This document shows positions 1-8,186 of a stretch of 64,000 nt of DNA, in pieces. How positions within the stretch are numbered: the stretch's first letter is position 1; every line of letters starts with the position of its first letter. Source of the DNA: CAZAKZ01 sp964485695. GTDB taxonomy: Bacteria > Planctomycetota > JAFGQW01. The position numbers were made by a program, and so were the translations under genes. The notes under the pieces are model-generated. The model was not told where the DNA came from and ran no database searches. It saw only the letters and a list, made by a program, of their open reading frames with translations. The stretch covers positions 17,855 through 81,854 of the forward strand of contig CAZAKZ010000008.1 of the NCBI GenBank assembly GCA_964485695.1, in the 5' to 3' direction.

Positions 1-1
1 C

Positions 2-439
2 CTGTTGACCGGGCACAATCTGGCGCGGACGCGTATCCACCTGGCCGGCTGGCTGGCCCAGGCCGGGGAGAAAAAGGAGGCCCGGACCCTGGTCCAGGCA
101 GTCCTGCCCGTCCAGGCCGACCTGGGCGCCAATGACCGACTTGTGCTGGCGGATACGGCCCGTCTCATCGGGGACAGCGACATCGCGTTCGGCATCGAGA
201 AGGCCCTCCTGGAGGAAAAGGCCCTGAACATCCCTCGTGCCGTGGATTTCCTGGAAGAGATGGCCCGGCGCGAGGGAGACACCGCGGCCGAGGCCGCTGC
301 GCTGCGCATGGCGGACTACACCGACAACCTACCCATCCTGACTCGAGCGGCCCGCGCCGCGACCAAGGCCGGAAACCAGGACGGGGCCCGGAAGATCCTG
401 GAGCGCCTCGAAGCCGTCGCTCCGGGGCGAGACAGGTAA
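2..439 (+). CDS. C-terminal part of a TPR-like helical repeat protein (5' end outside window)
   Basis: The reading frame is open to the left edge, so only the last ~146 residues are seen. They are Ala/Leu/Arg-rich and fall into paired amphipathic helices, for example 'LAGWLAQAGEKKEARTLV' and 'LTRAARAATKAGNQDGARK'. The A-G-x-x-x-x-A-R pattern is typical of tetratricopeptide units. There is no catalytic motif. The gene ends 22 bp before the convergent stop of the next gene. The role is probably protein-protein interaction; nothing more can be said without the N-terminus. An internal TTG at 5 should not be taken as the true start. Confidence 0.6.
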   Translation: MLTGHNLARTRIHLAGWLAQAGEKKEARTLVQAVLPVQADLGANDRLVLADTARLIGDSDIAFGIEKALLEEKALNIPRAVDFLEEMARREGDTAAEAAALRMADYTDNLPILTRAARAATKAGNQDGARKILERLEAVAPGRDR

Positions 440-461
440 CGGGATATTCAGAGGCTCAACG

Positions 462-1439
462 CTACGGGAGGCCAACGGGGTGGAGCTTGTCCTGGCTCCG
501 GACCCAGTCCCGGATCGCCCGGTCGAGGTCTCTCTGACTGGATAACCACTGGATGAGGCGCTGGGGCGTGCCCAGGTCGGCCCATCCCAGGGCCTCGGGC
601 CAGGCGAGGACGGAAAGGTGGTCCTGGTCGGCCAGGAGATCGGAGGAGAAGTCCGACACGGGAAGTCGGTCGTAGCTCTGTCTCAGCCACGCCCAGGCTT
701 GGGGTTCCGCCATCCCGGCATACGTCTCGAAGACCCGGACACAGTCCGGCATCCGGGATCGGAAGAGGTCGAGGAGGGACCTCACCCGGGCCACGAGGAT
801 GAAGGTGCTCCACAGGCTTCCCTGCCTGAAGAGTGTAGCGGCTTCATCGCGGGAGGGTTTCTCCACGAAATACCGGACAGGGCGGATCCAGGGGCCGGAC
901 CCGGGGTCCAGGGGGCGCCCTTCCGGGATGATCCACCCGAAATCACTGCTCGGATGGCTGGCCTCGACGCCGCAAACCACGAGGTGAGTAGGGTTTTCCT
1001 CCACGGCGGCCCATGCCATCTCCAGGCCGCGGACCAGAAGGGGCACGTTGACGAAACTGTGGTCCGAAGGCAGTAGCATCACCGTGGCCTCGGGATTTTC
1101 TCTCTGGACGCGAATCAGGGGGAGGAGGATTCCGGGAGCGGTCCCCCGGTTCCGGGGCTGTTCGACCAGTGAGATCCCGGCATAGGTATCGACCTGTTCC
1201 CGGGCCACGCGGGTGTACGGCGTGTTTACCACGACCAGGGTCCGGGTGGGGTCCATGAGAGGGCGGACGCGCGATAGCGTCTCTTGAAGGAGGGTTCTTC
1301 CGCGACCGAAGCTGCAGAATTGCTTGGGCAGGGTGGATCCCGTCAGGGTGCGCGTCACAGGGAGCAGCCTGAGACCGGCTCCTCCGGCCAGAATCACGAC
1401 CCAGGGGTGTGTCCGACCGCGGGACAGGTCCTTCCCCAT
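462..1439 (-). CDS. Mannose-1-phosphate guanylyltransferase-type nucleotidyltransferase
   Basis: Predicted to make GDP-mannose from mannose-1-phosphate and GTP in the cytoplasm, supplying mannosyl donors. The 325-residue protein starts with the sugar-nucleotidyltransferase signature LAGGAGLRLLPVT (residues 17-29). It is followed by LPKQF (37-41), the ManC family motif with its catalytic Lys, EQPRNRGTAP (93-102), LLPSDH (122-127) and a FVEKP motif. The length fits the short ManC type without the phosphomannose isomerase domain. ATG 1439 was chosen because it sits 12 codons before the motif; an in-frame GTG at 1505 would add 22 unsupported residues. It stands alone, but its product would feed the mannose-using glycosyltransferases further right. 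Related hexose-1-phosphate nucleotidyltransferases cannot be fully excluded. Confidence 0.85.
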   Translation of the reverse strand: MGKDLSRGRTHPWVVILAGGAGLRLLPVTRTLTGSTLPKQFCSFGRGRTLLQETLSRVRPLMDPTRTLVVVNTPYTRVAREQVDTYAGISLVEQPRNRGTAPGILLPLIRVQRENPEATVMLLPSDHSFVNVPLLVRGLEMAWAAVEENPTHLVVCGVEASHPSSDFGWIIPEGRPLDPGSGPWIRPVRYFVEKPSRDEAATLFRQGSLWSTFILVARVRSLLDLFRSRMPDCVRVFETYAGMAEPQAWAWLRQSYDRLPVSDFSSDLLADQDHLSVLAWPEALGWADLGTPQRLIQWLSSQRDLDRAIRDWVRSQDKLHPVGLP

Positions 1440-1808
1440 GTGGAACCTCGATTCATCCGGGCCTGAAAAATTCCGACGCCGCCTGCCGTCGGTACGAAGA
1501 TTCACACAGTCGTGGACTGATCTGGACTCTGGTGTGTAGGCATCAGGTGCAGAAGCCGGCCAGATGCAGATTCAAACGCTGTTCGATACCGCCCAATAGG
1601 CATCACCGCGAGCGAGGGGCATTGTCCGCGCGCTTTTCGCGGACTCACTCGCCGGTGTCTATTTCTCGAAGAGCCTCTCTGCGAAACCGGAAATCGTTTT
1701 GACTTGGTCGGTTAGGTCCGCGATGCAGATACTCCGCCCGGATACCGCTCCCCCGGACTTCGTGATCGTGCGCCTCCGTTCAGGAGCCGTACGGGTTGCT
1801 GAACGATT

Positions 1809-1828
1809 TAATACCCTCAAGGGTATTA
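1809..1828. promoter_or_regulatory. Operator-like palindrome
   Basis: Perfect inverted repeat TAATACCCT-CA-AGGGTATTA with 9-bp arms and a 2-bp centre. The centre is too short for an RNA hairpin but suits binding of a dimeric protein. It lies in a gene-free stretch, upstream of no recognised gene start, so its target is unknown. Confidence 0.3.
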
Positions 1829-1875
1829 TAGGCACCCGCGGAGAAATAGAAACGAATTCCTTTTCCAAGGGGAGA

Positions 1876-1909
1876 CGATGCGGGAAACCGCGGCCGGTTT
1901 CCCGCATCG
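1876..1909 (-). terminator. Strong hairpin after the secreted protein gene
   Basis: Perfect 15-bp stem (CGATGCGGGAAACCG and its complement) with a 4-nt loop. It begins 10 bp past the stop of the minus-strand gene ending at 1920. On the minus strand the sequence after the stem lacks a clear T run, so this is a terminator-like or mRNA-stabilising hairpin rather than a classical intrinsic terminator. Confidence 0.6.
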
Positions 1910-1919
1910 TGCTACTGGA

Positions 1920-2690
1920 TCAGGTTTTCAGGATCAGGATGGCCTTGGAGGTCGAATAGACGTGGATCCCCCCCGGAGCGGCGGCGTGGAGGGTGACGTA
2001 GGCCGCGTAAAAGGTGACCCCGATGAGCGCTGTGTTATTGGGGATGTGGACGTATCCCGTTCCGTACCCGGACTTGCTGGTGATGCCCGTGAAGTTCTGG
2101 AAGGTGGAGCCCGGGTATAAAAGGCTCATGAAGAAGAGCGGGTCGGGATTGAGCCTGAGCAGTCGTTTGACCGGCAGGGGCAGGCCGGGCGTGTCGCCCA
2201 GGGAACAGGCCAGCTGATAAGGCATACCCGTGGATATGGGCGCGTGCATGTCGAGGTTCACACGGCCGCCCGGCGTGGCCTTGCCGGAGACGCCGAGGGT
2301 GACCTGATCGATCTGGAACGGGGTCTTCAGGGGGTACTTCTGATTGTTCAGCCAGTAGCTGACCCGGGCCTCGTAGGTCCCGGCCTTGACCTGCTTCTGG
2401 TTGTTGTCCTTCTGGTCCCAGGTCCACTGGACCGAGGCCAGGGGTTTCACGGGCACCATCACCGGGAGGCCCATGGGCGCGAAGACCAGGCCGCCCAGGG
2501 AATCGCGGATGGCCCAGGGGGCGCTGCTGGGGAGCTGGATGGTGCTCCGCATGCGGTTCTCGATCTTTATCACCACCGACTGCTCCAGGGGCACGGGATC
2601 GGGGTAGACGGTCAACAAGACCTGGGCGCTGACCCCGGATGCGGCCAAGCAGAGCCCCAGGAGCAGGCACGACACCTTGATCAATTTCAT
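1920..2690 (-). CDS. Secreted protein with recurring C-terminal module
   Basis: 256 residues. A signal peptide (MKLIKVSCLLLGLCLAASGVSA, cleavage before Gln) is followed by a beta-rich domain (about 25-145) resembling an immunoglobulin-like fold with the string GTYEARVSYWL. The last ~105 residues are the module shared with several other secreted proteins here: GMPYQLACSLGDTPGLPLP, then NPDPLFFMSL, then FQNFTG, then LIGVTFYAAYVTL, then APGGIH. ATG 2690 is preceded by AAGGAGAG at good spacing, whereas an upstream in-frame start at 2741 has none. Function is unknown; it is probably exported or surface-located. Confidence 0.8.
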   Translation of the reverse strand: MKLIKVSCLLLGLCLAASGVSAQVLLTVYPDPVPLEQSVVIKIENRMRSTIQLPSSAPWAIRDSLGGLVFAPMGLPVMVPVKPLASVQWTWDQKDNNQKQVKAGTYEARVSYWLNNQKYPLKTPFQIDQVTLGVSGKATPGGRVNLDMHAPISTGMPYQLACSLGDTPGLPLPVKRLLRLNPDPLFFMSLLYPGSTFQNFTGITSKSGYGTGYVHIPNNTALIGVTFYAAYVTLHAAAPGGIHVYSTSKAILILKT

Positions 2691-2763
2691 GGCCACGCTC
2701 TCCTTTCTTGACGGACCTGATAAACGGGGAGATGCGGCCATTGTACCATCCTGCGGAGCCTTT

Positions 2764-3885
2764 TCACAGGCGCCGGGTCTTCGGGGCGAGTTTCAGCCGC
2801 TTCACCACCAGCCGGTCGCAGTCCGCGCTCGTCCTGGGCCTCAGGTTCTTGAAGTCGGGCCAATACTCGTTCTGGAAGTCCACGATGACCCACTCTCCGG
2901 CGCGGTCGCACACCACGAAGTGCACGGCGTGTACCTTCTCCTTCACGGGGTTGAGCAGGTACTCGGCGAAGAGGGCGTAGTCCGCTTCCGGAGGATTCTT
3001 CCGGACGTGGTTCCGGAAGGCCAGCGCCAGGTCCCAGAGCCGGCGCTGCTCGTTCGGTGTGGGTTTCAGGTCGAACCGTGGGGCAGTCGCGGCCACGTCG
3101 GCCAGGCAGAGGCCGCGTTCCCCCAGCATCTCGGCCAGATGCTTCGCGCACTTGAGGTCCAAGGCCTTGCCGATCTGGACCGGGAAGAGCAGGAGCTTCA
3201 TGGACTTGCCGGCCCGGTGCAGGGTCTCGCAGCGCTTCTTCATGGCCGCCTGTTCCTCCTTCGAGGGATGGCCGGACCTCTGGGCCCACAACCGGGCCAG
3301 CTTGCCCTCGCGCCCCGGCTTTGCGCTCTCGGGCAGGCCTAGCATTGCCCTGAATCGGTGGGCCACCAGCACACAGCACGTCATGGGATTCCTGACTCGA
3401 AACCGCTTGAAGTCGGGATAATCGGGTTTTTGCCGGTCGAGGTAGACCAGGGCGCCGGTGCGGTCCACGATGACGAACCGGACCTCCTGGATTCCTGTCT
3501 TGCGGGTTCCGCAGAACTCGGCGTAGAGGGCGTAGTCGGTCAGGATCGGATTCTTCCGGACATAGGCGCCGAAGAGGGCCCCGGCCTGGTTGAAATCCGT
3601 CTCGGGCGAGACCTTGAAGGCGGCGTCCGCGATCTCCAGGTTATCCATGCCGGCCTTCTCGTAGAAGAGGGCCAGGACCTCGGTGGCATTCTTGTAATAC
3701 TTCCCCGCCATCTTCACGGGAAAGAGGGTGAAGGAGGCCGCGGCCCCCTTGGCCTTGAGAGCCGCCAGGCGTTCGGCCCGGTCCTGGGCTGCTGCCCCGG
3801 GCGGTACCCACAACGCCGTGAGGAGGAGACATGCCAGGATCCCCGGGGCTCCGGTTCTCTTCCAGATGGGAAATTGGATTCTCAT
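2764..3885 (-). CDS. Secreted protein made of two duplicated domains, likely TetR-controlled
   Basis: 373 residues with an N-terminal signal segment (about 10-33, ending AAAQ). Two homologous halves follow, about 50-185 and 225-366. Shared landmarks occur in the same order in both: F/L-x-LFPV, YVRKNP versus HVRKNP, DYALYAEF versus DYALFAEY, VRFVIVDRTG versus VHFVVCDRAG, and YPDFKRFR versus WPDFKNLR. No known enzyme motif is recognised. ATG 3885 has AAAGGAG just upstream. The gene lies 58 bp downstream of the TetR gene in the same direction, and a palindrome matching the one before tetR lies in the gap, so it is probably repressed by that regulator. Confidence 0.8.
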   Translation of the reverse strand: MRIQFPIWKRTGAPGILACLLLTALWVPPGAAAQDRAERLAALKAKGAAASFTLFPVKMAGKYYKNATEVLALFYEKAGMDNLEIADAAFKVSPETDFNQAGALFGAYVRKNPILTDYALYAEFCGTRKTGIQEVRFVIVDRTGALVYLDRQKPDYPDFKRFRVRNPMTCCVLVAHRFRAMLGLPESAKPGREGKLARLWAQRSGHPSKEEQAAMKKRCETLHRAGKSMKLLLFPVQIGKALDLKCAKHLAEMLGERGLCLADVAATAPRFDLKPTPNEQRRLWDLALAFRNHVRKNPPEADYALFAEYLLNPVKEKVHAVHFVVCDRAGEWVIVDFQNEYWPDFKNLRPRTSADCDRLVVKRLKLAPKTRRL

Positions 3886-3902
3886 GAGAAACTCCTTTGA
3901 AA

Positions 3903-3920
3903 TGTAAGTTAACGCTTACA
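3903..3920. promoter_or_regulatory. Likely TetR operator before the duplicated-domain gene
   Basis: Perfect palindrome TGTAAG-N6-CTTACA, 18 bp, lying 18 bp from the start codon of the gene ending at 2764. It is almost the same as the palindrome before the TetR gene at 4569-4586, with the same half-site and the same 6-bp spacer. Confidence 0.6.
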
Positions 3921-3943
3921 AAACAAGTAAAAAAATGTTACTG

Positions 3944-4540
3944 TCATGGTGTTCTACCTTCGATGAGCAGCCGGCCGACATCCCGGATCAGCCGCCGGCG
4001 CCGGCGCTCGGAGAGCAATCCCAGCTCGTTGCTGATGTTCGCCGCCGTGCCCAGGCCCACCGCGGCCCAGGCGCACAGGTCCGCCTCCGGCAGTTCACGT
4101 CCCTTCGAGTGGCCGTGGCGGTGGTCCGAGATCTGTTGCTTCAAGAAACGGTGAAACCGGCCGTACATCCGGCGGAGCGCCGCCTGGATATCGGGGTCGT
4201 CGGTCTCGCTGAGGCCGGCGAACACGATGCGGTAGAGGCCGAGCTCGCCGTGGTGCCTGGACTCGTAGTCGAGGATCTCCTCGGCGCCGCTCCTTGCGCC
4301 CTCGGTCTCCTCGAGCACCTTTTTCCAGAAGTGGACGGAGTTCTCGTAGACGTGGTCGATGACCGCGATGAACATCGATTTCTTGTCCGGCCACAGGCGG
4401 TAGAGGATGTTCTCCTGCACCTTGCACCGGCCGGCCAGCTTCGCGGTGGTGGTCCGCCGGTAGCCGAGGTCGGCAAAGGCCCGGGCGATGATCGGCAGCA
4501 GCTCCTTTCGTCGTCGGGCGCTCTGGTTCGGCCGTGCCAT
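3944..4540 (-). CDS. TetR/AcrR-family transcriptional regulator
   Basis: 198 residues. The N-terminal helix-turn-helix (about 12-58) reads AFADLGYRRTTTAKLAGRCKV then ENILYRLWPDKKSMF, the standard TetR pattern in which the F/Y-x-x-K segment follows the recognition helix. The C-terminal ~135 residues form the variable ligand-binding and dimerisation region. ATG 4540 (MARPNQSARRRKELL) is chosen because it leaves a normal short basic N-terminus. The inducer is unknown. Matching palindromes before this gene and before the downstream gene indicate autoregulation and direct control of that gene. Confidence 0.88.
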   Translation of the reverse strand: MARPNQSARRRKELLPIIARAFADLGYRRTTTAKLAGRCKVQENILYRLWPDKKSMFIAVIDHVYENSVHFWKKVLEETEGARSGAEEILDYESRHHGELGLYRIVFAGLSETDDPDIQAALRRMYGRFHRFLKQQISDHRHGHSKGRELPEADLCAWAAVGLGTAANISNELGLLSERRRRRLIRDVGRLLIEGRTP

Positions 4541-4568
4541 GGGAGATCCTCTCCGCAAACGAGCGTTA

Positions 4569-4586
4569 TGTAAGTAGACACATACA
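4569..4586. promoter_or_regulatory. Likely TetR autoregulatory operator
   Basis: TGTAAG-N6-CATACA, one mismatch from a perfect palindrome, about 28 bp upstream of the tetR start. It shares the 8-bp string ATGTAAGT with the operator at 3903-3920. Confidence 0.55.
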
Positions 4587-4801
4587 GTTTATTGTTTTTC
4601 GACATCCAGGCAAGGCCGGGATACCATTTTTCTCCGCAATAGCACGAATGTGCACCCAATCCCTTGTCGGACAACGGCTTTCGTGCCGGTAGGGATTGGT
4701 CCATTTCGTACGGATTCTCCGCCGGAGGATTGTTGATCCTGCCAAATCCGCTACGTTGCAGCCCTTGGGGCCCGGTAACTACCGAGCCGATGCGGCTAGC
4801 T

Positions 4802-6064
4802 TCAGGTCCATCCAAACGTGAAGGGCCAGCAGTTGCTGACGGCCGTGATGCCGGTTTGGTGGTCGAAGGCCACGGCGGCACCGTAGGCGTGGACGCCGAT
4901 CAGCTCATAGACGTAGGGGATGTTGACGTATGGACTTGCCTTACCCCTGGCGTCCAGGACGCCGGAGAAGTCCTGGAACACGGGAGGTCCCACAAGGATC
5001 GAGGAATAGAACAGGGTGTCCACCGCCAGGTGGATGGTGCCCAGGTTCTTGGCAGGGATGCCGGGCGTGTGCCCCCACGCAAGAGCTACCTGGTAGAATT
5101 TTCCGGCCTGTTTGGCCCCGAAATTGACGGACAGGAAGCCGATCTTGCCCACGTTCCAGGAGCCCCGGGCCCAGATCTGGCGCTTACACATGAACTCTGC
5201 ATCGGCGGGGCGGAACATCCCGGACGAGGCGTGCAGGGATGTGACGTGGCCGCCCGTCGTTACGAATGTCAGGTGCTGGGGAGAGGTGCCGGCCTCGGTG
5301 CACAGGAGGATCTCTGAGGGTTGTTCCCGGACTTCGATGCTGCCCGGGGACGCCATCGAAGGGGTCGAGGCGATATTCAGGGTGGAGACTCTTCCCTCCT
5401 GCGTGATGCGAAGGATACCGCCCGAGCCTGTATTGAAGGTGGCGTAGACTTCCCCGCTCCAGGGGCTCCAGTCCATGCATGTGATGCCCGGCAGGCCGGT
5501 GAGAGTCTGGAATACGTAGCCGTTCACGTCCATGAAGAAGACGTCCCAGGTGGTCTTCTTCGAGTCCTTTCCGGCCACGAGGTAATCGCCGGTCGAGCCG
5601 TTCAGGCAGATGGCGTCGAAGGTATAGCCGGGCATGGTCGTGACGGTGATGATCTGTGTACAGCTGGTGGTATCGGCCTTGTATATGGTTCCGTTGTTCG
5701 AGGCCCAGATCATGCCCCCATCCTCGTCCAGATCTCCACACCGGATTCCGGTGCCGAGGAGGGTGGTGAGGTTCACGACACCGCCGAGGACGTGGTACTT
5801 GTGGACCAGGGTGCTATCCCAGATGAGGATCTCCTCGTTTCTCGCTCCCATGGTGATGGAGGCAGGAGATGCTCCCTTGGTCAGCGCTACGATGCTGGTC
5901 AGGACACCCGCCTGGTTGAATGCTGTCAGGGCATTCCCGGCCTTTCCTCCACTACTGGAAACCACGTACATCGTGTCCTGGGGAAGCTGTGCTTCGATGG
6001 CCGGGGTCACACTCAGAACCCCCGCGACAACAACGGCCAACAGGCCGATTCCTCTGATTCTCAT
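4802..6064 (-). CDS. Secreted beta-propeller-like protein with recurring C-terminal module
   Basis: 420 residues: signal peptide (MRIRGIGLLAVVVAGVLSVTPAIEAQ), then about 290 residues of short beta repeats. Examples are GNALTAFNQAGVLTSIVAL, GCMIWASNNGTIYKAD-like strings and GGILRITQEGRVSTL, which suggest an NHL/Kelch-type propeller. The C-terminal module follows: FYQVALAWGHTPGIPAKNL, then FQDFSG, then LIGVHAYGAAVAF, then TGITAVS. ATG 6064 has AGGAG 8 bp upstream; longer in-frame starts up to 6184 lack one. It is probably exported; the ligand is unknown. Confidence 0.78.
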   Translation of the reverse strand: MRIRGIGLLAVVVAGVLSVTPAIEAQLPQDTMYVVSSSGGKAGNALTAFNQAGVLTSIVALTKGASPASITMGARNEEILIWDSTLVHKYHVLGGVVNLTTLLGTGIRCGDLDEDGGMIWASNNGTIYKADTTSCTQIITVTTMPGYTFDAICLNGSTGDYLVAGKDSKKTTWDVFFMDVNGYVFQTLTGLPGITCMDWSPWSGEVYATFNTGSGGILRITQEGRVSTLNIASTPSMASPGSIEVREQPSEILLCTEAGTSPQHLTFVTTGGHVTSLHASSGMFRPADAEFMCKRQIWARGSWNVGKIGFLSVNFGAKQAGKFYQVALAWGHTPGIPAKNLGTIHLAVDTLFYSSILVGPPVFQDFSGVLDARGKASPYVNIPYVYELIGVHAYGAAVAFDHQTGITAVSNCWPFTFGWT

Positions 6065-6287
6065 GGAAGACTCCTCATTCACTGGACCCGAGAATATATC
6101 ATAATGGAAGAGAGTGGAGATGCCATGGTGGAAATGGAATTCGGCCCGCGGTTTGTCCTTTTCCGTATCGGCCCGCCCATGCAACTAATTAATATGTATG
6201 GAATCCGATTTTCCCAAAATGGTATCCATGGTCATTTTTCGATGCGACTATACTTCATGTTGTCTTGGTTGAGTTGAATCATCCGGG

Positions 6288-7478
6288 TTGAACCCTCGAA
6301 TCGTCCTTCACACGTCTGGATCACCCGTGCGTAAGTGGCTCGTCAGATTCCTGATTCTCGCCGTGGTGGTGGCTCTGGTATTCGTCCTCCGGATCACCGT
6401 GTTTCAACCGGATCCCGTCAAGGTGGTCGCGGTGCCTGCCGAGCGGGGTTGGGTGGAATCCACGGTCACCAACTCAAAGGCCGGCACGGTCAAGGCCAGA
6501 CAACGGGCTAGCCTTTCCCCGGAGACCGGGGGCCTCGTGGTGGAGATCCTTCGCCGCAAGGGCGAGAGGGTCAAGGCGTGCGAGGTGCTGCTTCGCCTCA
6601 ATGATGCGATACCGAAGGCCCAGGTCAGCCATGCGAAGCGCGCCCTGGAGGCGGCCGAGGCCCGGAGCCGGGAGTCGTGTATTGCCGCCAAGCGGGCCCG
6701 CCAGGAACTGAATCGCCACCGCACCCTCGTGAAAAAGCGCCTCGAACCCAAGGACTTGCTGGATCAATACGTCAGCAACGCCGACCTTGCGGATGCGGCC
6801 TGCACGGCGTCCCTGGCTGACGTGGCCAAGGCCCAGGCCGCCGTGACCGTGGCCGAGGCCGACCTGGCCAGGACGGTGGTCAGAGCGCCCTTCGAGGGCG
6901 TGGTCGCCGAGCTCAAGGTCGAGGTGGGGGAATGGATCACACCGGCTCCACCCCTGATCCAGGTCCCCACGGTGGTGGACGTGTTGAACCTGGACTCGCT
7001 CTACATGAGTGCACCCATGGATGAGGTGGATTCGGCCAGGATCAAGGTGGGGCAGAAGGTCTGGGTGACCCTCGATCCTTTCCCCGGCAGGAGATTCAAA
7101 GGTCGTGTCGTCCGGGTGGCACCGTACGTCCTCGACGTGGAGGCGCAGAACCGTACCGTAGAGATCGAGGTGGAGTTGGAGGATCGTGTGTTCGCGTCCT
7201 CGCTGCTCCCGGGCACCTCCGTGGACGTGGAAGTGATCCTGGACGTGAGAGAGTCCGTGCTGCGTATTCCCGCCGAGGCCCTCCTCGAAGGCAACAAGGT
7301 TCTGGTGGTGGAGAACGGCGTCCTGGTGGAACGGACATTGAAAACCGGCCTGAGGAACTGGAACTTCGTCGAGGTGGTGGAAGGGCTTTCCGTAGGCGAA
7401 CAGGTGGTCACGTCCCTGGACAGGGCCGAGGTCAAGGCGGGCGTCGAGGTCGTGGTGAGGGAGAAGGCCCGAAGATGA
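6288..7478 (+). CDS. Efflux membrane-fusion (periplasmic adaptor) protein, MacA/HlyD type
   Basis: About 396 residues (383 if the GTG at 6327 is used, which gives MRKWLVRFLILAVVVALVF, a cleaner N-terminus). One N-terminal transmembrane anchor is followed by the adaptor layout: a first biotinyl-lipoyl half (ASLSPETGGLVVEILRRKGE), a long coiled-coil hairpin (about 100-190, Ala/Arg/Glu-rich), a second lipoyl half (VRAPFEGVVAELKVEVGEW), a beta-barrel and a membrane-proximal domain. It overlaps the ATPase gene by 4 bp (ATGA). It should link the inner-membrane ABC transporter to an outer-membrane exit duct; no TolC homologue is in the window. Confidence 0.9.
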   Translation: MNPRIVLHTSGSPVRKWLVRFLILAVVVALVFVLRITVFQPDPVKVVAVPAERGWVESTVTNSKAGTVKARQRASLSPETGGLVVEILRRKGERVKACEVLLRLNDAIPKAQVSHAKRALEAAEARSRESCIAAKRARQELNRHRTLVKKRLEPKDLLDQYVSNADLADAACTASLADVAKAQAAVTVAEADLARTVVRAPFEGVVAELKVEVGEWITPAPPLIQVPTVVDVLNLDSLYMSAPMDEVDSARIKVGQKVWVTLDPFPGRRFKGRVVRVAPYVLDVEAQNRTVEIEVELEDRVFASSLLPGTSVDVEVILDVRESVLRIPAEALLEGNKVLVVENGVLVERTLKTGLRNWNFVEVVEGLSVGEQVVTSLDRAEVKAGVEVVVREKARR

Positions 7479-8182
7479 TTCGACTGGACGGCATCTCCCG
7501 CACCTTCCTCGTGGGGGACCAGGCCGTCTACGCCTTGTCCGACATCACGGAGCACGTCCGAGCCGGGGAGTACATCGCTCTCATGGGGCCGTCGGGATCG
7601 GGCAAGTCGACGCTCCTGAACGTCCTCGGTTGCCTGGACCGCCCCACGGCGGGCACCTACCGCCTCGACGGTGAGGACGTGGGCGCCCTGGACGACGCCG
7701 CCCTCACCGAGATCCGTCGCCACAAGGTCGGATTCGTCTTCCAGGCCTACCACCTGGTGCCGCGCCTCGACGCGGCGGGCAACGTGGAGCTGCCCCTGAT
7801 CTTCGACGGCGTTGCGCGGTCGGAGCGGCGGCGGCGATGCGCCGAAGCCCTCGCCGCCGTCGGTCTCTCGGATCGGGCCCGCCACCGGCCGCACCAGCTC
7901 TCGGGCGGTCAGCGGCAGCGCGTGGCCATCGCCCGGGCCACCATCCTGGGACCGAGGCTGCTCCTCGCCGACGAGCCGACCGGCAACCTCGACTCGGCCG
8001 CGGGGGACCAGGTGCTGGGCGTTTTGAAGAATCTCAACGAGAAGGGCATCACCCTGGTGGTGGTCACCCACGACCCCCACGTGGCCCGGCAGGCGGACCG
8101 CATCCTGGTCCTGCACGACGGGCGCATCGCCCGGCGCATGGAGTCCGAGGCGCTGACCGACATGGAACACGGCACTAGGTAA
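7475..8182 (+). CDS. ABC transporter ATPase, MacB/LolD type
   Basis: 235 residues with a complete nucleotide-binding domain: Walker A GPSGSGKST (38-46), Q-loop FVFQAYHLVPRL, signature LSGGQRQRVAIARA (about 142), Walker B LLLADEPTGNLD (about 162) and an H-loop VVVTHDPH. The DEPTGNLD form and the short length place it in the MacB/LolD/FtsE group. It is translationally coupled to the adaptor gene by an overlap and lies 4 bp before the first permease, so it powers that transporter. The substrate is unknown and could be a lipoprotein, peptide or small molecule. Confidence 0.95.
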   Translation: MIRLDGISRTFLVGDQAVYALSDITEHVRAGEYIALMGPSGSGKSTLLNVLGCLDRPTAGTYRLDGEDVGALDDAALTEIRRHKVGFVFQAYHLVPRLDAAGNVELPLIFDGVARSERRRRCAEALAAVGLSDRARHRPHQLSGGQRQRVAIARATILGPRLLLADEPTGNLDSAAGDQVLGVLKNLNEKGITLVVVTHDPHVARQADRILVLHDGRIARRMESEALTDMEHGTR

Positions 8183-8186
8183 TCCC

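Larger units (their letters stand above)
1506..1919. other. Intergenic region without a convincing gene
   Basis: This 414-bp gap is less GC-rich than its surroundings. Overlapping short frames on both strands (for example 1659-1907 minus and 1699-1959 plus) have no ribosome binding site and no recognisable protein pattern. It contains a 9-bp-arm palindrome at 1809-1828 and the hairpin at 1876-1909, both listed separately. Confidence 0.5.

Noticed and set aside
1659..1959. Small overlapping frames in the gap before the first secreted-protein gene
   Set aside because: They overlap one another on opposite strands, lack ribosome binding sites, and one runs through the 15-bp hairpin.
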